A stretch of DNA of 16,127 nucleotides from Thermomucor indicae-seudaticae (Eukaryota > Mucoromycota > Mucoromycetes > Mucorales > Lichtheimiaceae). The notes under the pieces are model-generated. The model did no database searches, was not told where the DNA came from, and saw only the letters and a program-made list of their open reading frames with translations. The stretch is from the NCBI GenBank assembly GCA_000787465.1, contig JSYX01000709.1:1-16127 (forward strand). The letters are read 5' to 3'. Shown here piece after piece: positions 8,663 through 16,127 of this stretch. Positions within the stretch are counted from its first letter, which is position 1, and each line of letters starts with the position of its first letter. The translations under genes were made by a program, and so were the position numbers.

Positions 8663-8932
8663 CCATTTCTTACTATAAACTTTGTTGTCTTGTCAGTGTG
8701 CCATGGTAATCAATGGATGCTACTGACAACATTGTTTTTCTGGACCAGAAAAGGGGGTAATTCAGGAGAATGCGGCATAAAGAATGGATATATCGTCTGC
8801 CCTGATGATTTTGGGGGGAGGGTGCCACAGAAAGGTTGAAATATGGGGTAGCTCACTGCAACATAATAGAATAACGACAAACACCAATGACAGGTGTCCA
8901 AGCCTATTGACAAAATATGCACGGCCAACAAG

Positions 8933-8939
8933 TATAAAA
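8933..8939 (+). promoter_or_regulatory. TATA box of the trehalase gene
   Basis: TATAAAA lies 69 bp upstream of the trehalase ATG at 9008. A pyrimidine-rich leader follows (8943-9007), a common fungal core-promoter layout. The leader contains CCCCT near 8952-8956, identical to the stress-response element core that drives yeast neutral trehalase. Its function here is inferred. Confidence 0.6.
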
Positions 8940-9007
8940 ATCCTCTGCCCTCCCCTCTTCGTCTCAGACAACGTTACTCTCTGCTCGTTCTCTCTCTCTT
9001 TTTCTCC

Positions 9008-11549
9008 ATGCAGTCCACTATACACGTAACGGCTGACCACGAAGTCGACGCACATGCACCTTCCAGCACCTATTACACGACAGGGTGCAACTCTGGAGCT
9101 TTCATTGGACGTCTAAAGACTTTCACAGTACGGAATACAGTACCGCATTGTCCCTCTTTTGTTTCTTTCTTACGCATATGACCTTCAGGGAAGTCATCAC
9201 CGGGCACCTAATCCTCCACGCAAGCGTCGAGCATCCCATGGTAAGCAAAGAGACAACAATGGATATGAAGAAGAGAAATACTGATCTCTCTCTCTTTTTT
9301 TAGATGAAAAGAGCAAGGCACGAAAGTTCCTTATTGATGTCCTAGAGACACAAAAATACCTGGTTGAACAGGAAGACACAGACGGCGACTTCCAAATCAC
9401 GGTGAACGATCTTGGCCCAAAGTCGTTCCTTGTGGGGACTGCTGACTCTGGCGGCTACCGAAAAATCGACATCCGCGGAACCTATATGCTGTCCAATCTC
9501 CTGCAGGAGCTCGCATTGGCAAGCGACTATGGCCGAAAACATATTGTTCTCGACGAAGCTCGTCTGAACGAGAACCCAGTCGACCGCCTTTCGCGCATGA
9601 TTCGTCACAACTTTTGGCGAGGTCTGACGCGTCGCATTGACGCACGTGGTCTGGAACTCGTCTGTGCGGATACCAAGAACCGATCTGCAAACCACAACCC
9701 ACGCATCTATGTTCCGTACGGCGAGGATGAAGTCTTGGCCTATTACAAGCACATTGCCGAAACTCGGAAGCATCTGGATCTGGAAGTCGAACAGTTGCCC
9801 AAGGATATCACGCCCGAGTTCGTCAAGAGCATCAATGACCGGCCTGGTATCTTGGCTCTAGCCATGCGACGCGACGAGAAAACCAAGAAACTCGAGGCAG
9901 TGCCGTTCGTCGTACCCGGTGGACGATTCAACGAAATGTACGGCTGGGACTCGTACTTTATTGCCTTGGGTCTCCTGATCGACGACTTTGTGGATCTGGC
10001 ACTCGGCATGGTCGACAACTTTGTCTATCAAATCAAGCATTATGGCAAGATCCTCAATGCGAACCGGTCCTACTATCTGGCTCGGTCCCAACCTCCCTTC
10101 TTGACCGACATGGCGTTGCGCGTCTATGAGCGACTGCCGAGCAAGGACAAGGACAGCAACAAGGCATGGCTGCGAAGCGTGCTGCAGGCCGCGATCAAGG
10201 AGTACTGGACTGTCTGGATGGCTGCTCCTCGCCTGGACCCCAAGACCCAGTTGTCCCGATACAGACCCGATGGAATTGGTATTCCACCCGAAACAGAGGC
10301 ATCCCACTTTGATCATATCATCCTACCCTACGCCAACAAACTCGGCATTACAAAGGACGAGTACATGCGTCGCTACAACGATGGTGATATCAAGGAGCCT
10401 GAGCTGGACGAGTACTTTTTGCACGACCGAGCTGTCCGTGAATCGGGTCACGATACAACTTACCGGTTTGAGAAGGTGTGCGCGAACCTGGCCACGATTG
10501 ACCTGAACGCGCTGTTGTACAAGTACGAAGTCGACATTGCGCACGCCATTCGGCACATTCTGGATAACGATCTGCAAGATGAACAAGGCGTGCGTCAGTC
10601 TGCAGACGACTGGGAGCAGCGGGCCAAGCTCCGCAAGGAACGAATTGACAAGTACCTCTGGAACGAGGAAAAGTCCCTCTATTATGACTACGATACAGTC
10701 AAGGAGGAGCAAGCCACGTATGAGTCGGTGACGGCATTCTGGGCCATGTGGGCTGGTTGCGCCAGTCGAGAACAGGCGGAGAAGATGACCAAGAACTCGC
10801 TGCACAAGTTTGAAGTTTTGGGCGGATTGGTTAGCGGTACAGAAGAGTCCCGAGGTGTGATATCTTTGGATCGACCTAACCGGCAATGGGACTTTCCGTT
10901 TGGCTGGGCCCCGCATCAAATCATGGCATGGCGTGGATTCACTGACTATGGTATGCACGATGTCGCTGCACGTTTGGCCTATCGCTGGCTGTACACGTAA
11001 GTCATCATGGTTTCTTTTCTTCTCGCGAACGATGACCTTGTTCTTATAACGGTTCTCTATAGTATCACCAAATCCTTTGTTGACTTTAACGGCGTTGTAC
11101 CTGAAAAGTATGGTATGTGCACCATTGTTCTCCTTCTAAGAAACGTTTTTGTCTCACAAAAAGATCTCTGTATTACAGATGTCGTCAGTCTGACACACAA
11201 AGTCCAAGTGGAGTATGGCAACGTTGGCATTGACTTCAAGTTTGTCCCACGCGAGGGCTTCGGCTGGATGAACGCGTCTTATCAAATCGGTCTCAAGATT
11301 ATCAATACACAAATGCGCCGTGCATTGGGCACCTGCACAAGTCCGGACTTGTTCTTTGAGAAAGCCCTCAAGCGCAGCAATCAGCTCAACGAGACCCGCC
11401 GCAAGACTTCGCAGGCAGCTGCCAAGGCCATCACACGGAACGGTAGCATCACCGCAGCCATCACCCGAATCGACGCTGAAGCTACCTCGCCCGCTCCGCC
11501 AATAACCTTTATCGAGCTGACTGAACCCGAGGTCAAGTCAACCTTGTAA
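9008..11549 (+). CDS. NTH1: Neutral (cytosolic) trehalase, GH37
   Basis: Five exons, 9008-9127, 9189-9240, 9304-10996, 11063-11112 and 11179-11549, join in frame to 761 aa. It hydrolyses trehalose to two glucose units in the cytosol, mobilising the reserve on spore germination or after stress. The N-terminal regulatory region holds KRRAS (S56), a PKA-type site, on the small second exon. Next comes a calcium-binding loop [12 protein letters not shown] (82-93), as in yeast Nth1. Trehalase signatures are [14 protein letters not shown] (263-276) and [10 protein letters not shown] (585-594). The catalytic acid is expected at D441 ([10 protein letters not shown]) and the base at E664 ([10 protein letters not shown]). 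Together these indicate a kinase- and Ca2+-controlled neutral enzyme; there is no signal peptide. Introns are 61-66 bp. The big exon shows C/G-ending codon preference typical of a well-expressed gene. The C-terminal extension of about 90 residues after the GWMNAS block is Ser/Thr/Ala-rich and probably disordered. Confidence 0.97.
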
Positions 11550-11904
11550 TCTATCCTCACTACAGGTCTTTTTTTTTACCTTGCACCGTATATATAAACG
11601 CACGCACCCATACATTCACATCTATACATATATACATGTATACAATCACCTCTTCTACACGCGTGTAAAGAAAAGGTTTAATATACCGAAAATATATCCC
11701 ACTTAATCTCTGTCGATACCTATTTACATATACTGCAAGATGCAGAGCATGGTCTAAACTTGATTCTCCTGTCTTCATCCAAAGTACGTAAACCGGGAAC
11801 ACGGAGGGCTCCTTTCGTCCAAGGAGAAACCTTAACTCCCCCTATGTCAGGATATATATAAAGTCCATTTTACTGCGTCTTCCTTTTTCTCTTTGTACCT
11901 AACC
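11550..11904. other. Intergenic: trehalase 3' end and chitin deacetylase promoter
   Basis: About 355 bp. The left half is an AT-rich, CATACA/TATACA-like stretch with a 12-bp palindrome TATACATGTATA at 11631-11642. The right half holds the deacetylase promoter. No gene is supported. Confidence 0.5.
11853..11862 (+). promoter_or_regulatory. TATA box of the chitin deacetylase gene
   Basis: TATATATAAA lies 43 bp upstream of the ATG at 11905 and is followed by a pyrimidine-rich leader. A CCCCT motif (11839-11843) sits directly upstream. The spacing is short but usable for a compact fungal promoter. Confidence 0.6.
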
Positions 11905-13891
11905 ATGAAGTCCTTTTCTTTTACAAAAGAGATCTGTGCTCTGGTCTTTCTACTTGTTTTCATTTGCCTTAAAGTGGCCGCACAGCAGGAAGGCGCCGCG
12001 CAACCTCCTACGGCAGCAGCAGCATCAGGGCCTTCCAGTTACAACTGTGATCCAAATACCTGTCAGTTAGCCAGCAATTGCTTGTGTGCTTCCAAGAATC
12101 CACCCAACGGATTATCACCTCAAGATACGCCGTAAGATCCTACCTGCGCAGAAAAAAAGGTTATATCTGCCTTTTTATGACAAGACTTTCATAGCCAATT
12201 TGTTACCATTACTTTTGATGACTCGATCCAGCCGACACTCTTAAAGACCGCTTATGACTTGCTTAATGTCACGCAAGTACATCCTTTCGGATCTTTATTC
12301 CCGTTCTGTTCTTTTAATAATAATCATAACGGAATATAGCAACCCTAATGGCTGTCCTGCTCGGGGAACATGGTAAGTGGCCCGTTTCCAATCCACCCAT
12401 ACTTGAGATATTCATTCAATAATTAAACAGGTTTGTATCCATGGAATACACCGACTTTTCACTTGTGCAACAGTGGTATTCAGCCGGCAATGAGGTGGCA
12501 GAGTAAGTCAATGTGTATTATGAATCCGGGGAAACTCGAGCATGTAACGTTGCACATAATAGCCACACGTTTAGCCACGTCGCGGACCCATCAGAAGGTA
12601 GCGTATCCATTAGACAGGAAAGAATATCTTGTCACTAATAGACAGAATAGAGGAAATTACCAGCTGTCGAGCCATGTTGAACACTTATGGCGGAATACCC
12701 AACAGCAAGATCCAAGGATTCCGCGCACCCTTTCTCAATTACAGTCAGGCAACACTAGCCACACTCAGGAAACAAGGTTTCACTTATGATTCGAGCGCGA
12801 CCGCGGTTCCACAAGATGCCTATTGGCCTTACACTCTCGATCATGGTTTGGTGAATGATTGCTGGAAGGGTATCTGCAACACTCAGGTGCCGGGCCTGTG
12901 GGAAATCCCAATGTATGCCGTCCGAGATAGTGGCGGCATCCCCCAGTTGATGGATGTCTATATGGCTGGATCGCCTCAAGATGTCTCCAAATGTATGATG
13001 CGATTTGAAAGCAATGACCCCGCCTTCTTTGTAGTAAACAGAGCCGTTTGATAGGGAGTATGGATGCATTTAATACGCATTACAACGGAGGCCGTCAACC
13101 GTTCGGCATCTACATCCATCCTAGTAAGAGGAAGAACTATGGAAGGAAGGGAGAAAGAAAGGGACTTACCTATATTTAGCGCACTTGACTGCCTACCCTG
13201 GTTTACCTGATCCCAAACCAAAACTGGACGGACTCATCGCTTTCATCAAGGAAATCGCATCCAAGCCAGATGTCTGGGTCGTCACGAACCAGCAACTTTT
13301 GGCATGGATCAAGAATCCTGTCAAGGCTTCGGAAATGAAGAACCAGGATTACCTAAAGTGTCAACAACCAGTTATTAGCAAGGAGATATGTAACGGATTA
13401 GATGACAATGGCAATGGCCAGATAGACGAGGATTTGACAAACACGTGAGTTGGTTCTTGGACGTGTCTTTTTTACCTTGTCTAACTTTACTTTTCTCTTC
13501 AGATGCAACTTTGGTACAACCACCTTCAAGACTTGTTTCAATTGTCCAAGCACTGCACCCACCTTGTCCAATCCAACACCAAACTCTTCAGTCCAAAATG
13601 GGACAACTGGATTCCGTCATGCGTTGCCTGATTCTTGCAAGTAAGTCTTTGCCAATGACAGAAAAAGGGAAACATTTCTAATGCTCGTCCAGCACCCAAT
13701 GGTGGGACCCTCTCGGTAACAGCTGCCTCTGCTCGTCCTCTTCCTGCGAGTACAAGGACACCGCTGTACATCTCACCACATCCGGAGAATCTCAACAAGG
13801 TACCAATAACGCTGGATCATCGAGCATCGAACCATTCTACTGGCCGTCTACTGTGCTATTAGCCATTATCTCATTGGTCTTTATACAATAA
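11905..13891 (+). CDS. Chitin deacetylase, secreted and GPI-anchored
   Basis: Ten exons join in frame to 488 aa: 11905-12131, 12195-12272, 12340-12372, 12431-12502, 12563-12597, 12642-12992, 13055-13123, 13180-13444, 13503-13640 and 13693-13891. It converts cell-wall chitin to chitosan. A signal peptide (ALVFLLVFICLKVAAQ) opens the protein and a hydrophobic GPI-type tail (STVLLAIISLVFIQ) closes it after a Ser/Asn/Gly stretch. NodB-like (CE4) features are TFDDS (82-86), with D84/D85 in the catalytic-base and metal positions, HTFSH (H138 and H142, metal ligands), RAPFLNY (176-182) and IYIHP (H287). After the catalytic domain come CNGLDDNGNGQIDEDL (359-374), a MopE-like metal-binding motif, and two Cys-rich segments. 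Introns are 44-67 bp. The second is GC-AG, with donor GCAAGT at 12273; it gives the family sequence LLNVTNPNGCPARGTW. Intron 12993-13054 removes an apparent frame break and yields SKWSMDAFNTHYNG. Confidence 0.93.
12273..12339 (+). other. Non-canonical GC-AG intron in chitin deacetylase
   Basis: Donor GCAAGT and acceptor AATATAG, 67 bp. Using the neighbouring GT (GTACAT at 12277) instead puts a stop after two codons (CAA CCC TAA). The GC donor gives the expected NPNGCPARGTW. GC donors normally carry a strong downstream consensus, as AAGT does here. Confidence 0.8.
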
Positions 13892-14022
13892 CCCCACTCA
13901 TTCCATTCCCCATCCAACGCACGTTGTCCGTTTTTTTCTTTTATACGAAATAAAGGGTATAGGTATTTACAGTACGTGGATGGGAGTAGCAATGATAGGA
14001 AATGGGTGACGGAGAGGGGGAC
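13892..14022. terminator. Convergent 3' spacer with polyadenylation signal
   Basis: AATAAA at 13949-13954 on the plus strand, 58 nt after the deacetylase stop, is preceded by a T-rich tract. It is the likely poly(A) signal of that gene. The minus-strand gene ends at 14023, so the two 3' UTRs probably overlap. Confidence 0.6.
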
Positions 14023-14670
14023 TTAAAGGCTATACTTATAGTTCTCAGTGTCCTCTTTGATGCTAATTGAAGAGGGCCCACTAGCTGCACTGATAACATG
14101 ACAAGGTACCGGCGTATCATAAACGCAATCGACAGCTCGCTGATACAAGCTTGGTTCAGGTTTGTACCATTCATGTTCCAATGCATCGACCACATCCCCG
14201 AGTCGCACATCGCTGCGACTTAGTACCCGACTGTTTGCCCAAATCATGCGATCCCGGGACTCAATCCGTTGCCGGATTTCGCATTTCACTCGCTCATTCT
14301 CATAGTCGCTCACGAAAAACGATCGGAAATAACGGTAGTACGATTGTTCCGGATCGCAAATGGGTTGCAGGTCAAACACGATCACTGTGTCTGCTGGTTT
14401 GTTGGCCATGGTGCCGTTGTAAAGGACACTTTTAATCACCATGTCGGAATGCTTACGCATCCAATCCAGAATTTCTCGGCGTGTGCCAAAGAATGCCCAT
14501 CGCGTGGTCTCGCCGTAACTCGTGAGAGTGATCTTGTCACGCAGAAACGGTGGCGTAACCACATGTCCAGGTAAATGTTCTTGTGGAACGTTACGATTCA
14601 AAAAAGGCTTGCACCTTTCTCGTCTAAAGAACCATTGCATACCTGGTTCATAACCGTAAATAAACGTCAT
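14023..14670 (-). CDS. Unidentified intronless protein, 215 aa
   Basis: A single uninterrupted minus-strand frame from ATG 14670 to TAA 14023-14025. It is far longer than chance frames nearby and has normal amino-acid composition. I do not recognise a family. Visible features are an aromatic and basic N-terminus (EPGMQWFFRRERCKPF), a middle with β-strand-like segments (VIKSVLYNG, DTVIVFDLQPI), a charged helical stretch (ENERVKCEIRQRIESRDRMIW), and a polar C-terminal tail with Ser and Asp/Glu. There is no signal peptide and no membrane span. It ends convergent to chitin deacetylase. A lineage-specific protein or a domesticated fragment are both possible. The call of a real gene rests on frame length and composition. 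Confidence 0.65.
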   Translation of the reverse strand: MTFIYGYEPGMQWFFRRERCKPFLNRNVPQEHLPGHVVTPPFLRDKITLTSYGETTRWAFFGTRREILDWMRKHSDMVIKSVLYNGTMANKPADTVIVFDLQPICDPEQSYYRYFRSFFVSDYENERVKCEIRQRIESRDRMIWANSRVLSRSDVRLGDVVDALEHEWYKPEPSLYQRAVDCVYDTPVPCHVISAASGPSSISIKEDTENYKYSL

Positions 14671-15189
14671 TGTTGCAAAGAGAAACAGAGAACTCTGGGA
14701 GCAAAAAGGATGATCTGATCATGATCACTTGCTTCGGCGCTGTTTGAAAATTAGTGGATCACGCGCGCCTCCGCTACCGAAAAGAGTCTCTGCATAACGC
14801 TGCCTTCCAGCCCTGAGCCCAACCAACCAACGACTCTTCTTTTATTCATTCTGTATCCAAAAAGCCACAGCATTGTTAGAAAAGTGAGGTGTCCTTTTTT
14901 TTCGTGCGTAAAACCTTAAAAGGACCTTTTCTGGGTTTTGTTAGCGAAGCGAGGGAGAGGAACGCTAGTTATCCTGGTATAATCAGAATTCAAGAATTAT
15001 TCTTCTGTAGCGTAGTCCATTCGCTAGAAGTAATAAGTAAATACAGAACATCTCACCGAACGACCAGACTCTCGGACAATGATCTCGGTTTACAGCGAGC
15101 ACGAAGCTGGCTCGATCAAACCATTTAGACTATTTGCCGTCAACGAGACCGAATAACCAAGGCATCCTCCTTGGTGTAACCGACGATGA
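14671..15189. other. Intergenic upstream of the 215-aa gene
   Basis: About 520 bp with no supported coding sequence. A perfect 12-bp palindrome TGATCATGATCA lies at 14716-14727, about 50 bp upstream of the minus-strand start, where a dimeric regulator could bind. A C/G-rich ACGCGCGC tract follows at about 14761-14768. Further right there is a short T tract and nothing recognisable. Confidence 0.4.
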
Positions 15190-15632
15190 GGCATCACTTT
15201 TCTGCGGACGGGCAAAAGCCTGGATATCGAGTTTATATTGCCAAAGCATGAGTCTTGCTTTCTCTGTTTCACAATGCATCGCAGGCGTAAAAGAGATTTA
15301 CGGGTGGCCGAATTGTTTCTTCTTAAAATATTTACGACCATTCAGGCGGATAACACGGCATTGAAAAACATCCGCTACCTTACGCGGCGTATGGAACAAA
15401 GCTTTTCTTGCATGACGACCAATCGGTAAGTCGGTACATAAATGGGTTGGTAACACGATGAACTGTCAAAGTTAAAAATAGCATTAAAACTGAGGTTTCA
15501 GATAAAGCGCATTTTTCTATGGATGAAAGTGTGGATGTTAACAAGGCAAAGCCTGGGGCTTATGTAACAGAGAAACTAGGTTGCGATTCAGATATTTACG
15601 AAAGATGTACTGTAATTAGAATGCTTTATTGA
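15190..15632 (+). CDS. Candidate two-exon protein of unknown family
   Basis: A frame open from about 15190 contains ATG 15274 (MHRRRKRDLRVAELFLLKIF) and reaches a strong donor, GTAAGT, at 15426. A 56-bp intron ends at an AAATAG acceptor (15481). The joined frame then stays open 49 codons (IKTEVSDKAHFSMDESVDVN) to TGA 15630-15632. From ATG 15274 this gives 100 aa, and coding may extend upstream through LDIEFILPKHESCFLCF. The evidence is the in-frame donor/acceptor pair and a plausible composition. There is no family match, and the open length alone could arise by chance. Confidence 0.3.
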
Positions 15633-15779
15633 AGGAAGACCATTCTGATATCAAAATGCCCTGTTTGGCGACATGCGAGGTTCTTTCTGTCTCCTGGAAG
15701 ACCTTGACGCCATGGGTACTGGACAACAGGGATCGGTGACAAAGCCAAAGAAAGGAAGTGCAGTGTAACATTGTAGGAC

Positions 15780-16127
15780 ATGTATGGTAAAGTGGCTAAG
15801 TATCAAGTCAGTCTGTCAACCGGGAGCTCCCTGGTTTGAGTTCCGACCAGGCAGTCGGTGTCAGAGCAAGGAATGGTACGAGCAAGTCAATCAGCGGTTT
15901 CCCAAAGCGTGTTGAAAATGAGCTCCAGAGCACAGGATGAAAGGAGCAAGTAGACCGCCAAGCAATGTGGATCAAGGACAACGGACGACGAATGGATGGT
16001 CTTGAACACAGAGCGACAGTCTCGATGGACACTGGGAGGGCACCGGTTGAAAAGCCCTACGCACCCTAGTGGACCGTCAAAAGATACGCGGTAAGCGCAC
16101 TTCTGGCGGGCAAGTTAAGATACGTAA
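15780..16127 (+). mobile_element. tRNA-derived, SINE-like sequence
   Basis: TGGTAAAGTGGCTAAGTATC near 15785-15804 resembles the D-arm (A box) of Ser/Leu-type tRNAs. About 30 bases later CCCTGGTTTGAGTTCC resembles a B box (GGTTCGANTCC) with one extra base. The arms do not pair as in a functional tRNA: the T-stem is not complementary at the expected spacing. The sequence is therefore a degenerate tRNA-like head rather than a tRNA gene. The following roughly 280 bp to the window edge hold no plus-strand gene and could be the SINE body. The right end and any target-site duplication lie outside the window. Confidence 0.35.

Noticed and set aside
10323..10958. Long open frame of 211 codons on the minus strand opposite trehalase.
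   Set aside because: It is antisense to the conserved trehalase exon, whose G/C-ending codons suppress stops on the opposite strand. It has no independent support.
12993..13054. Apparent frameshift in chitin deacetylase: the frame of exon 6 stops after AFFVVNRAV while the next conserved block is in another frame.
   Set aside because: A 62-bp intron (GTATGA...GATAG) of normal length joins both sides exactly in frame and produces SKWSMDAFNTHYNG, which fits the family. No frameshift is needed.
15785..15850. Functional tRNA gene.
   Set aside because: The B-box-like block has an extra base, the T-stem does not pair at the right distance and no acceptor stem closes the fold, so only a tRNA-derived relic is supported.
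15808..16032. Minus-strand frame of 74 codons at the right end.
   Set aside because: It overlaps the tRNA-derived SINE-like sequence, begins at no convincing promoter and has no recognisable domain.
1..16127. CRISPR array, bacterial operon, phage, biosynthetic cluster or intact transposon.
   Set aside because: No regularly spaced direct repeats, no operon-like spacing, no integrase or transposase frame and no co-located biosynthetic enzymes were seen. Gene structures are eukaryotic.

Overview
The window reads as a nuclear contig of a filamentous fungus, most likely an early-diverging one of the Mucoromycota. Nearly every gene is split by short introns (43-72 bp where the structure is firm) with GT...AG ends. 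Genes lie close together on both strands, often in divergent or convergent pairs. The set mixes families that fit such a fungus: a GPI-anchored chitin deacetylase, a PKA-type neutral trehalase, Ragulator LAMTOR4 and a SIKE/FGFR1OP2 STRIPAK protein. No prokaryotic operon, plasmid, phage or CRISPR feature is present. The organism call is an inference from gene content and intron style.

Layout. 1-121 (-): N-terminal end of an unidentified gene leaving the window. 486-2143 (-): short CLASP-type protein with one TOG-like domain and a Ser/Thr/Pro-rich basic tail. 2144-2744: divergent promoter with two ACGCGT boxes. 2745-3806 (+): conserved protein resembling alkyladenine-DNA glycosylases. 3808-4842 (-): SIKE/FGFR1OP2 coiled-coil protein, whose stop codon lies one base from its convergent neighbour's. 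5192-6250 (+): tRNA-splicing endonuclease catalytic subunit Sen2, rebuilt from four exons. 6507-6908 (-): LAMTOR4, rebuilt from three exons. 7023-7515 (+): small single-pass membrane protein of unknown family. 7689-8662 (+): stretch with too few stops in one frame and several plausible introns, probably an unresolved or decaying gene. 9008-11549 (+): neutral trehalase, five exons. 11905-13891 (+): chitin deacetylase, ten exons, one intron of GC-AG type. 14023-14670 (-): unidentified intronless protein. 15190-15632 (+): weak two-exon candidate. About 15780-16127: tRNA-derived, SINE-like sequence running to the window end.

The genes do not form one pathway or cluster. They are housekeeping, signalling and cell-wall genes that happen to be adjacent. 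Trehalase and chitin deacetylase sit in tandem, each behind a clear TATA box with a CCCCT stress-type motif nearby. I found no obviously new multi-gene system. The best leads are the cryptic region 7689-8662, the glycosylase-like protein, the small membrane protein, the MopE-like motif in the deacetylase and the SINE-like right end. All exon joins were made by hand from splice signals, frame and family resemblance, and no search was run.
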